Shown: positions 43,071 to 53,210 of the stretch, one piece after another
Position numbering within the stretch: position 1 is the first letter of the stretch
Layout: each line of letters opens with the position of its first letter
NCBI GenBank assembly: GCA_039105265.1
Contig: JAPFFF010000086.1
Coordinates: 55,244 to 119,243 of the forward strand
DNA length: 64,000 nt
DNA from: Tritrichomonas musculus
Taxonomy: Eukaryota; Parabasalia; Tritrichomonadida; Tritrichomonadidae
Direction: 5' to 3'
The notes under the pieces: generated by a model
The model's database searches: none
What the model was told of the DNA's origin: nothing
The model's input: only the letters and a program-made list of their open reading frames with translations
Translations under genes and position numbers: made by a program

Positions 43071-44369
43071 GAGGTATTCATGTAGAGAAATTGACGAAAT
43101 ATTGTAATTTTGATCATATTTTCTTTATTTTTATTTTGTAACTAAGAATGCACTTTAATGGATAAGAATTTTATACTCCTATTTTTGAGATATTTCTATT
43201 TTTATTTTTCTGAATAAAAATCGTTTTATAATTGAGAGGATATTATTTTTTTTATATAAAAATTGATGAAATATAAATATATATATATATATATTTATTT
43301 TATTAATTATTATAGAATATATATCTTGATAACTAATTAATACTTATATTTTTAAAAAACATTTATTTTCTAGAGATACACTTGTTTATATTATATTCTA
43401 TTTTTAATAAATTTTTAACTTTTTCAGTTATTATATTTTTTATATTGAAATAATAAACATTTTTTATCCTAGTAATATTTTTATTAAAACATTATTTTAT
43501 TTTATTTATATAATATATATTATTATTTATATAATTTATTATTTTATATTTAAGTTTTACATAATATATTAAATAGATAAATTATCAAAAAAAAAAAATG
43601 AAAAATTCAATTAAACGATGATTGTCAATTGAATTTTTTAAAAAATAAGTTGGTTTGTATTGTGATTATTTTATGGTTTTCAATATTCTAAATATTATAA
43701 TTATTTTTATAATATAGTAATTAATAATTTTACTTTATAAAAAATATTTTTAATAATATTTTTATGAAGATGAGCAAATTTATATTTTTCAATAATCACT
43801 TCACTATTAACTTCACTTCACCGAAAACAATCATCTCACATCACTTAAAATAATAACGTACAAAAATACGATGAAAAATAATTCAAAATAATGCATAATA
43901 TTAATTACATTTTTCTTTAAAATGAGAGTATAAAGTAACTTATTTACATATTAAAATTTATTTAAATATTTATTACTATTATATTGTACAATTAGTGTAT
44001 AATTATTTCGTAAATCAATTGAGAAAAAAGTCATTTTCTAAAATTTTTTATATAAATTTGTATTTAAATCTATATATGGATAATAAATTGGAAATATAAC
44101 AGATAATATATTTTATAAATAAAATGCAAAATATTATTATTGATTTGTAATTCATAAATATTTTATTTGACTCGAGATATAAACGAAACATTATTTTTTA
44201 AATGGTTTTTAAATTCTCAACATCCATTAAAACCAATTATGGAAAAAGTCATTATTGGATATATAGAAGTAAATAATCTTAATATTTTTTCATAAGATAA
44301 AATATTCATTCAATTAAAGTAAAAATAAAAAAAATCAAATAACGAGTTTTCACTTCACATGAATACCTC
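43071..44369. mobile_element. Non-autonomous DNA transposon, Mutator-like form
   Basis: 1299 bp with ends GAGGTATTCATGT and its inverse, followed by weaker inverted similarity over about 60 bp, and a 10-bp direct repeat TAAATAAATA at 43061-43070 and 44370-44379. No gene inside. The target duplication is low-complexity, which lowers its weight. 9-11 bp duplications with long inverted repeats fit MULEs, known in Trichomonas. Confidence 0.55.
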
Positions 44370-44379
44370 TAAATAAATA

Positions 44380-45039
44380 TTTTTTTAAAAAAGCAAATAA
44401 TCAAAAATTTTCATAAGAAAGAAAACATAAATAATAGAATTTAATCCGGATATATACTCATTTATAATATTGGTTATATATATTAAAATATCAATTGATT
44501 TTAATAACTTAAGCTTGCTAAAAAGACACATTTATTTTTTATTGTCTAAACTATTTCAAAAAGTTGTATATACGACCATATATTATCACAAATATATATG
44601 ATAATTGTCTTTCATTATTTCATGTAGTTCATTAATTTCTTTATTTATCATTTTTTTCTTAGTAAAAAGTTGATTTTAATGATTTTTTTCTTAAAATTTT
44701 AAAATTGAATGAGTCAAAACACATATCATTTTTGAATAGTTTACAGTACCACATTTGAATTATTCAAATATATTTTGTAAAGTGGAAGCTCCTGGTCCTT
44801 ATTTAGTTTGCATTTTAAATTACCTTATTTGACATAACAGTATTTTCTTTCTAAATAAAATAATTTAAAAATAATGAGATGCATTGCGCCTTTTTAATTT
44901 TTCGAGTGAATTTGAAATTTAGTGATTAGTATTTATTATTATTAACACTTTCTTGATTACTTTTCTGTAATAATATGCAATTTTTATGGTTAATCAATGT
45001 TTTTATGCTTTTATATCATTTCTCTCATAATCTCCCTTT
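44380..45039. other. Gene-free AT-rich spacer
   Basis: Very AT-rich DNA between two transposons. No reading frame, RNA gene or repeat could be supported. Confidence 0.6.
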
Positions 45040-45048
45040 TCTGATAAT

Positions 45049-46037
45049 AAACCTTCGAAAGGTCACCCCAAAATATTAACCCGACAACAAATTTTTTTTT
45101 TTTGGGTCACTACCCAAAAAAAAAATGAAGAGTTCGCGTTTGACCCTTTTATTTCTAGTGTATTTTTTGGATTATTTTTTTTAAAATCATGTTCTATAAT
45201 TTATTTTTTATTGATTCATGCATTTTTTTAAAGTGAATTTTGATTTTAGAAAATAAAATTTTATGATATGACTTGTTATATGAAATATTTCAAATTTTAT
45301 TTAGAAAAGAATTTTTTATTTGAAAATCAAGTAATAGTTTGTCAAAACAGGATAATCTTTTAAAATCTGAAATAGTTATTAATATATCTTAATATTGTAT
45401 TCAAACATGAAATAAAAGAACCAAATGCCAAAATTTTTTAATTATATAAGTGATTAGTAACATTAATTAATAGTGAAATAAACTAAAATGCATAGTATAA
45501 ATGTTGAAAAAAAGATAAAAAATATAAAACAAGTAAATGAATAGTTAATATTATTTAAAATTTGTAGATTTCAAAGCTTAATATAAAAAAATATTACATA
45601 ACTTAAATTTATGTATTATTTCTCTTTTCATAAGTTATCTAAACAATAAATTAAATGACAATGAAAATCAGAAAATAATACGATACAAATAAAAATCAAT
45701 TAACTTTCAAAAAAAAAGGTTTTCTGATATTAAAAATTATAATTAAATAGAATGATAGAGAAAATAATTTCAAAAAACAATTTTTGAGAAAAATATCAGA
45801 TGCATTATTCTAATGAAATAAAAATTTTTATTAAAAAGGATTAAAAAGCTTGTAAATTTTTTAATAAACCTTTTTTTATATAAATATTTATTCCACATTT
45901 TGAGATAAATGAATTTTAAAAATTTCGGGTCAAAAACCGCTTTGGGTAGGCGGTAATTTGCGACCCCTGATTAAAATATACCTAAAATTTTTGACCCGAT
46001 TGAAAATGGGTAAATCGGGTACCCCTTACAAGGTCTA
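45049..46037. mobile_element. Non-autonomous DNA transposon with 9-bp duplication
   Basis: About 989 bp. The ends (AAACCTTCGAAAGGTCACCC and, inverted, ATAGACCTTGTAAGGGGTAC) are imperfect inverted repeats that stay alignable for about 110 bp through GGGTC, TACCCAAA and TTTGACCC blocks. The direct repeat TCTGATAAT is perfect at 45040-45048 and 46038-46046. Long imperfect terminal repeats plus a 9-bp duplication fit a Mutator-like element without transposase. No gene inside. Confidence 0.75.
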
Positions 46038-46069
46038 TCTGATAATGCTGTCATCAAGTATTTTTTTAA

Positions 46070-46480
46070 AGTTTTTAGATTTTTAGTTTTAGTTTTAATT
46101 TTAATTTTAATCCTTATGAAGTTCACACTGTGAATTTTCATTTATTTGGCAAATATTTTATTTTGATCTGTTTTTAATGCTCTTTTTTATATTAATCTAC
46201 GATTATTTTTAATTGAAAAAGTTTCCAAAAAAGTGGAGGCTAAAATCCATATTTTAACATTTTTTTCCCAAATTTCCTTTCAATTTTTGGGGGCTAAAAA
46301 AACTTCACATTTTGAAAGGGCTAAAGAAACTTTAAACTTGTAAATATATATGAAAACAATGCAAAATTATTTAAAGTAAACTAAAATGGAGGCTATTTGT
46401 TCATTTTGCAAATAGCTGAGAATAGATATGTGACATAAAAAATTGGGGACTAGGTTGGAATTTTCTTTAAATATAATTTT
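46070..46480 (-). mobile_element. Diverged relative of the 53211-54347 element
   Basis: 46070-46310 resembles the first 230 bp of the element at 53211 in inverted orientation (shared TTTTTAGCCCCCAAAAATTG and CACTTTTTT blocks), and 46400-46480 resembles its other end (GTGACATAAAAAATTGGGGA). It is old and rearranged, without clear duplication. From 46480 to 46572 nothing further is seen. Confidence 0.6.
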
Positions 46481-46572
46481 CATACATTCTTTATTATGTC
46501 TCTCCTAAATCTTTTCAAATGATAAAATATAAAATGAAGAATAAATGTATAATATTATTTTTTATTTATTAA

Positions 46573-47805
46573 TTAATATGTTGTGACTTTTGCTATTGAT
46601 GGTATCGAGAGATTTCTTAGATCAATAAATGATGGAATTGATATTTGTGTTAATGATGAACATTCTCTGAAAGCACAATCTCCAATTGAAGTTACATATG
46701 ATGGAATTGATATTTGTGTTAATGATGAACATCCACAAAAAGCAGAATATCCAATTGAAGTTACATATGATGGAATTGATATTTGTGTTAATGATGAACA
46801 TCCACAAAAAGCAGAATATCCAATTGAAGTTACAGATGATGGAATTGATATTTGTGTTAATGATGAACATCTATAGAAAACAGAATCTCCAATTGAAGTT
46901 ACAGATGATGGAATTGATATTTGTGTTAATGATGAACATTCTCTGAAAGCATGATCTCCAATTGAAGTTACAGATGATGGAATTGATATTTGTGTTAATG
47001 ATGAACATTCTCTGAAAGCAGAATATCCAATCGAAGTCACAGATGATGGAATTGATATTTGTGTTAATGATGAACATCCACAAAAAGCAGAATATCCAAT
47101 TGAAGTTACAGATGATGGAATTGATATTTGTGTTAATGATGAACATCTATAGAAAACAGAATCTCCAATTGAAGTTACAGATGATGGAATTGATATTTGT
47201 GTTAATGATGAACATTCTCTGAAAGCATGATCTCCAATTGAAGTTACAGATGATGGAATTGATATTTGTGTTAATGATGAACATCCACAAAAAGCATGAT
47301 CTCCAATTGAAATTACAGATGATTGAATTGATATTTGTGTTAATGATGAACATCGACAGAAAGCATGATCTCCAATTGAAGTCACAGATGATGGAATTGA
47401 TATTTGTGTTAATGATGAACATACATAGAAAGCATAATTTCCAATTGAAGTTACAGATGATGGAATTGATATTTGTGTTAATGATGAACATACATAGAAA
47501 GCAGAATCTCCAATTGAAGTTACAGATGATGGAATTGATATTTGTGTTAATGATGAACATACATAGAAAGCAGAAAATCCAATTGAAGTTACAGATGATG
47601 GAATTGATATTTGTGTTAAATTGGTATTTCCATTGAAAAGATGTTTGGGTATTTCTTTTTCTTTTAATAATAAAAAATAAATAACTTCAACGTCATTTTG
47701 ACTGGCCGCTTTTTGTAATGCTGTCTTATAAAAAAAAAATATGAAACATTGAAAAAAATTGATGTCGATGAATGTTATAAAAATATTCAATATTTGAAAT
47801 ATCAT
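46573..47805 (-). CDS. BspA-like leucine-rich repeat protein
   Basis: About 410 residues, with start at the first ATG (47805); the true start is uncertain because the first 27 residues are a hydrophobic, AT-driven stretch. Next is one ankyrin-like unit (KTALQKAASQNDVEVIYFLL), then KEIPKHLFNGNTNLTQ and fourteen 23-residue LRR_5 (BspA/TpLRR) repeats, LTQISIPSSVTSIGDSAF-x3-CSS, and a short non-repeat end. TvBspA proteins are a large surface-protein family in T. vaginalis. Repeats 6-9 and 10-13 are nearly the same, so a 276-bp unit was duplicated recently. There is no obvious C-terminal membrane anchor, and the gene may be a fragment. Confidence 0.75.
   Translation of the reverse strand: MIFQILNIFITFIDINFFQCFIFFFYKTALQKAASQNDVEVIYFLLLKEKEIPKHLFNGNTNLTQISIPSSVTSIGFSAFYVCSSLTQISIPSSVTSIGDSAFYVCSSLTQISIPSSVTSIGNYAFYVCSSLTQISIPSSVTSIGDHAFCRCSSLTQISIQSSVISIGDHAFCGCSSLTQISIPSSVTSIGDHAFRECSSLTQISIPSSVTSIGDSVFYRCSSLTQISIPSSVTSIGYSAFCGCSSLTQISIPSSVTSIGYSAFRECSSLTQISIPSSVTSIGDHAFRECSSLTQISIPSSVTSIGDSVFYRCSSLTQISIPSSVTSIGYSAFCGCSSLTQISIPSYVTSIGYSAFCGCSSLTQISIPSYVTSIGDCAFRECSSLTQISIPSFIDLRNLSIPSIAKVTTY
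46600..47640. repeat. 69-bp tandem repeat array in BspA-like gene
   Basis: Fourteen to fifteen 69-bp units, one per leucine-rich repeat. Since the unit length is a multiple of three and lacks stops in several frames, it creates long spurious reading frames on both strands. Differences lie mainly in the codons for residues 15-21 of the unit. Confidence 0.95.
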
Positions 47806-47902
47806 AAAATATACACTTATCGAACACAATTAAAATGTTTTATGATGTTATCTTATTGAATTGTGGTCGCTGAAATCAGTTCTTCATCAAAATATTTGTG
47901 AT

Positions 47903-49072
47903 TTAAATAATTTTCATTTTGATTCCTTCTTCTTTCTCTTTCAATAAAAGGTTGAAAAGTTCGTTATATTTATAGAGGTCCAAATAGAAGAATCCATGCT
48001 CTTTGATGGTTTCTGTCTCTAAATAATAGTAATTATGGTATTTTATGCAATTACATGTAATCGTTTCGTTTCGTTTTGGATCTTTTTCTTCTTGAAACAG
48101 AAAATTATTTTGAATGTAGTCAGCGAAATCATTGTGATGGCATTTAATTGATTCAGTAAGGCATCTCAAATATTCGTTATTTGCTTCATTTAATTCTTCT
48201 TCATTTTTGTTATCAAATTTTGGTGGACAAACCTCCTTTGTTTCAAGAATATGAATCAATGATGCATTTTTTGAATGAATCGCATAAAGCCACAGCGATG
48301 CTCTCAATTCAACTTCACTCATCATCAAATATTGAAAAATTTGAATCGATCCAAAGAAAGCTGAATATTCAATCAGAGTCGTATCTTTTCGTTCGAGTAA
48401 GAATGAATTGGTCTCAAAAATTGATGGCGTAATTTGGCTTGAAAGTGAACAGTTACTCCGAGTCACATATGAAACGAATTCTTCAACTGAATCATTTCGT
48501 ATCATTGAGCAAATGTGCGAGTCATTCTCGCCTTCTTCGCGTTTCAAATCATAGTTGTCAAAAATATTTGATGACTTATTTAAAAGTTCGTTTTTAACCG
48601 TTTTCATTTTCTCTTCTCCTAAAAATTCTTCGAGCTCGGGATAGAAAAAGTGGCAGTAACGGTTACCGTTAGCTTCGTATTTAGTCATCATCGATTCACA
48701 AATATTGTCTGTTAGTCTTATGACATCATTCGACAATAGAAAATGAACGAGTAATTTGTTGTCTTCAAAAATATAGAAGATTTCCTCATTTGACAAGGTC
48801 TGTTTGATTTGGCCTTTATAGTGAAGAAGAAGTTGTTTAGTTCTGGCGATGAAAGTTGTATCACGGTGGTGTTCGTCACTGATATTTTTTATAATTCGCA
48901 AAAAGTCTTTCATGTCTTCAAAAGCTCCATCTTTGTCTTTCTGCTTGAGATTTGGAGATGATCTTTCAAAACATTCTTCAATCGTTGTGTAGTCGAAATT
49001 CTCATCTGAATTTTCAAGAAATTCGAGAATTTCAGCGTAAAGCTTTTTCTTATCAGCGATATAGCTTTCCAT
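47903..49072 (-). CDS. DUF3447/ankyrin-family protein, probably truncated
   Basis: 389 residues. The order of helical segments and the block CSMIRNDSVEEFVSYVTR...TTLIEYSAFFGSIQIFQYLM...LWLYAIHSKNASLIHILE is that of DUF3447 with degenerate ankyrin units, a very large family in T. vaginalis. Family members usually continue into full ankyrin repeats; here the frame ends after KMKII, 98 bases before the BspA-like frame, which itself begins with one ankyrin unit. This suggests a decayed or rearranged gene spanning both. Start ATG at 49072 is in good context. Confidence 0.65.
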   Translation of the reverse strand: MESYIADKKKLYAEILEFLENSDENFDYTTIEECFERSSPNLKQKDKDGAFEDMKDFLRIIKNISDEHHRDTTFIARTKQLLLHYKGQIKQTLSNEEIFYIFEDNKLLVHFLLSNDVIRLTDNICESMMTKYEANGNRYCHFFYPELEEFLGEEKMKTVKNELLNKSSNIFDNYDLKREEGENDSHICSMIRNDSVEEFVSYVTRSNCSLSSQITPSIFETNSFLLERKDTTLIEYSAFFGSIQIFQYLMMSEVELRASLWLYAIHSKNASLIHILETKEVCPPKFDNKNEEELNEANNEYLRCLTESIKCHHNDFADYIQNNFLFQEEKDPKRNETITCNCIKYHNYYYLETETIKEHGFFYLDLYKYNELFNLLLKEKEEGIKMKII

Positions 49073-49202
49073 ATTTGCAAAGAGGAAAAAAAAAAGTAAT
49101 TTTTTATAAATATATTGAAAAAGTTTATATAATTCAAAAAAATTGTCAAAATATTTTATTTGTTATAAAATAATTATATAAATATTTTTGAACGAATTCA
49201 AA

Positions 49203-49298
49203 AGTTTCATAGCTCAGTCGGCAATCCTCTTTTTGAGGCGATCTTTGTTATGATGAAGCAAAGGTTTAGGGTTCGAGTCCCAGTATAACCATTTTTTT
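49203..49298 (+). tRNA. tRNA-like sequence, probable pseudogene
   Basis: Plus strand: A box TAGCTCAGTCG (49210-49220) and B box GGTTCGAGTCC (49270-49280) both fit consensus, TATAACCA follows where the acceptor end should be, and a run of eight T closes the unit. The boxes are 60 bases apart, 15 too many, and CCTCTTTTTGAGG forms a small hairpin in the D-loop region. The stem CTTTG/CAAAG could be the anticodon arm but its loop is 11 bases, so no anticodon can be read. The acceptor stem pairs poorly. Either a decayed tRNA or one with an unusual insert. Confidence 0.5.
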
Positions 49299-49314
49299 TA
49301 TTTCATTCCTCATT

Positions 49315-52300
49315 ATGAAATCCATTTCTTTTCCTCAAAATAAAATTTTTGAATAGCTTATAAACTCTCAAAAGAAAAATTCACAGTTTAATACATTAGA
49401 TGAATTCATCCTGCAGGATAAAATTGGATCTGGTTCTTTTGGTAAAGTATATAAAGTAAAATATAAACAAAATCTCCAAAGATCCATTAGAAGAAGATTC
49501 CACAGAATTAATTCTAAATCTTTCTAGAGAAGTCAATATCATATCTAAATTAAATCATCCATCAATTCTCAAATTTATTGAATACAGTCCCTTAAATTTT
49601 CATTTAAAACCAAAACATGTCATTATAACAGAATTTGCTTCAAACGGCTCCCTTGAAGATCTCATTTTACTAGAACGTAACTCCGAATCAGACTCCAATT
49701 AAAACGACACACTCAAACTGATCATTATCTACGGAATTGCTGCAGCCATGTCATATCTTCATTCTCACGACATTATTCATCGAGATTTGAAGCCAGGGAA
49801 CATTTTATTGAATGATTTTTTGCTTCCAAAAATTTCTGATTTTGGCCTCTCCAGATTCAGTCCAAAAAGTGACGAAAGTCTTACATCTAGATCTTCCAAT
49901 GGTGTCAAAGGGACCCCATTTTATATGTCACCCGAAATAAGGGATAAGGCAGAATATAGCAAGTCCTGTGATGCTTATGCCTTTGCGATCATTGTCTATG
50001 AAATCATCACAAATTTGAAGCCGTTTAATAAATTGAACTTTTTCCAAATTCCTGTCAAAGTTCATCAAGGAATTCGTCCTGAATTCAAATTTGAGATTCC
50101 AAAATCATACAGAAATCTCTTTGAAAAATGTTGGTCACAGAAAACATTCAATATACCAACATTCGATGAAATTTTGAATGACTTGAAAACAAAAGAAAAT
50201 TACATAACTGAAAAAGTCAACAAAAATGACTTTTTCAATTATAAAATATCTTTCGACTCAGATAGAGTAATCTCATTGACAGGATACATTGATGAAGGAT
50301 CATCAACATCCAATCATTCATCAAGCCAAAAAGATGATTCAAAAACAAATTCGTCCGTTATAATCATTGAAAATTTGACACCAAAAAATTCAATGATTCC
50401 TTATAAGCTCTTTCTAAGTTTGAATGATAAATGCAAAGAAACAGTCCAACAAACGATTGATGATCCTAAAAATCAATTCAAACTTGGCCAATTCTTAATT
50501 GAAGGCCAATATAACTTCCCACGAAATGTTCAACTTGGAATCAAAGAATTGAAAATTTCGTTTGAAAACGGAAATGATGAAGCTTTTCTTTACTATTGTA
50601 GCATGCTAATTAAAGGAAAAATCATTCCAAAGAACCACAAAAAGGTAATAAAAATAATTACAGAAAGATATGATAGTAATGATTCATTATTTCTATTTAT
50701 TTATGGCAGTCATTTAAAGCAAGAAAAGAAATATGAAGAATCTTTTCCATGATAAGAATGATTTTGAAAATGCTGAAAAAGCAGGGAATGTTGATACCAT
50801 TTATGATTTAGCCAAGATGTTTTACAAAGGAACTGGAACGCCTACTGACAAAGCTAAATCGACTCTTTATTATGAAAGAGCAATTGAAAAAGGAAGCATA
50901 AAAGCGATATTTGTACAAATATGGCTCACTTAAAGAAGATTTGAAACTAATCAAGGAAGCTGCTGATAAATGGCACATTAAGGCACTTTATCATTATTCA
51001 CAAATGCTTAATGAAGATGAAGAATCGGATAAATATTTGAAAGAATCCGCTTATAAAGGGCGCGTTGAATCGATGTACAAATATGGACTCAAATTGTACA
51101 GGCGAGAAAAGAATGTAGAAGAAAAAGAAGAATCGATACAATTTCTGAAAAAAGCAAGTGATAAAGGTCAAATTGAATTCATTTACAAATATGGCGAAAT
51201 TATTGGAATGGGTGATGGAGTTCCAATTGATAAAGACAAAGCAATTAAGCATTATAAAATGTCAATTGAATTAGATAATTCATTTGCAATGAATGATTAT
51301 GCAATGATGCTTGCCAAAGGAGATGGAATAACACAAAACAAAGAAGAAGTAATTAAATATTTCAAAAATGCAATTGATAAGAATGATTCTACTGCAATAT
51401 ATAATTTAGCATGTCTTTTACAAGATGAAAATATTGAAGAATCAGTTAAATACTTCAAAATGGCAATTGATAAATGGAATGTTAGTGCAATGACAACTTT
51501 TGCTTTCATGTTGAAAAAAGGAGAAGAAATTCCAATCAATATTGAAGAATCTATTCGAATTAACAAAATGGCAATTGATAAAGGCGATGACACAGTAATG
51601 TATAATTACGCTGTCATGTTGCAAGATGGTGATGAAATTCCACCGAATAAAGAAGAATCTGTTAAATATTATAACATGGCAATTGATAAAGGAAACTTAG
51701 ATGCGATAAATAATTATGCAATGATGCTTGAAAATGGTGATGGAATCCCTCAAAATAAAGAAGAAGCAAGAAAGATTTACCAGATTGGAATAGATCGAGG
51801 TGATGACGATTCAATGACAAACTGTGCAATGATGTTAGAAAATGAAGGAAATATTGAAGAAGCAATCAAATTATATAAAATGGCAATTGAAAAAGAGAAT
51901 TCTACAGCAATGACAAACCATGCAATGATATTGGAGAACGGTGAAGGTGTTCCTGCAAATAAAAAAGAAGCTGCAAAGTACTACAAAATATCTGCTGATA
52001 AAGGTTGCCCAACTGCTATGTTTAACTTGGCAACAATGCTTGAAGAAGGCAAAGGTGTCCCTGTAAATAAAGAAGAAGCAGTCAAGTACTACAAATTGTC
52101 TGCTGTTTGCGGAGATAAAGTGGCAATGTACGCATATGGCTCATTGGTGTTTTTAGTGGTGATGGCGTCCCTGAGAATAAAGAAGAAGGAATCACTTACA
52201 TAGAAATGGCAGGTGATTCTGGAAGTGTCCCAGCGATGAGGAAAATAGCAGTGATTCTGGAAAAAGGTGATGGTATTGAAGCCAATATTGAAGAAGCAAT

Positions 52301-52376
52301 GAAATATTACAAAATGGCTCAAAATTTTAATGATTATGATGAAGAAGAAGAGGAAGAAGAATTTATTGATGAATAG
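49315..52376 (+). pseudogene. Protein kinase with Sel1 repeats, decayed
   Basis: This is a host gene of the TKL-like kinase plus Sel1-repeat type. ATG at 49315 is followed by a stop at 49354. The N-lobe keeps IGSGSFGKVYKV (about 49422), then lacks the segment with the catalytic Lys, with a frame change near 49470. A stop lies at 49700. The C-lobe is well kept: HRDLKPGN, DFGLSRF, GTPFYMSPE. After a linker, about thirteen Sel1-like repeats of 36 residues follow (MYNYAVMLQDGDEIPPNKEE and variants). Frame changes lie near 50745, 50915 and 52150, and an acidic tail ends at 52376. With about six lesions it cannot make the full protein. Confidence 0.8.
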
Positions 52377-52456
52377 GTTTTATTAATCATTATCAATATA
52401 TGTGGAAACTTCCTATTTTATATTTATATATAAATTATAATGAACTCTAAATTAAT

Positions 52457-52458
<2 letters not shown>

Positions 52459-52492
<34 letters not shown>
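52459..52492. repeat. 34-base poly-T tract
   Basis: Uninterrupted run of T, 80 bases after the kinase-Sel1 pseudogene. Length may be affected by sequencing. The rest of 52377-53201 is AT-rich and without a supported gene; a weak tRNA-like stretch lies at 52872-52945. Confidence 0.95.
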
Positions 52493-53210
52493 CATTTTTT
52501 TCTCACAGATAAACAGATGTCTTCTATGAATAATTCTTAAAATCAAATTTTCATGAATGAAATCAAGTTTTTATTCGGAAAAATCAATCTTGTAAATCCA
52601 ATTCTATATCCAAATATTTACGAAAATATTAATTCGCATTCCAAATATGATACATAATAATTATTCATATCTTGCTGAATGATGCAAAAAATATTCACAG
52701 GATATTGATTTACAAAAGTTTCCGTAATTTTATTATGTAGAAATCATTTTTTTTTTTATTAATTAAATTACCCTTCGGACGTAATTGGAATTTTATAAAA
52801 TTCAATGAAAAGACGTATTAAAATGTTAAAATTGCCGAAATGAAACGTAATTAAATAATTTATATAGAAATAAAAAAAAGCAAAGAGGTTTAGTATCGAA
52901 CTTAATACTTTAGCCTCAATTTAATTTTGCCTCTAAGCTAGAGCTCTCAAATTTGAAAGGACAAAATATTTATTTTTAAAGATCAATATTTTAATTTTTC
53001 AAAGGCAACTTTTTATTAACTTTTTCTAAAAAAGTCGTATTCTAATTATTTGATAGATCTTCAAATGCAGATTTCAGTCTGACCGATTCTATGAGATTAT
53101 TCAAATTAATTGAGATATTTTTTTGAAGTCAATAATTTATATATAACTCATAAAAAAAAACAATATATAAACAATTAAACATTTGAATATAAATAATAAC
53201 ATTATTTTAT

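Noticed and set aside
45049-46037. hAT-type MITE with an 8-bp duplication
   Set aside because: The direct repeat is 9 bp (TCTGATAAT) and the ends are long, imperfect and without CAGGG-like tips, which fits Mutator-like elements better.
46583-47636. Long open frames on the other strand and frames of the BspA region (for example 46622-46870, 47147-47560, 47238-47636)
   Set aside because: They come from a 69-bp repeat unit without stops in several frames; the sequences are low-complexity (INTNINSIICNFNW) and only the leucine-rich frame has a known fold.
46600-47640. CRISPR-like array
   Set aside because: Regular repeat spacing is due to protein repeats; there are no unique spacers between constant repeats and the DNA is eukaryotic.
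52872-52945. Functional tRNA gene
   Set aside because: B box matches only in part, spacing is short and no cloverleaf forms; kept only as a low-interest observation.
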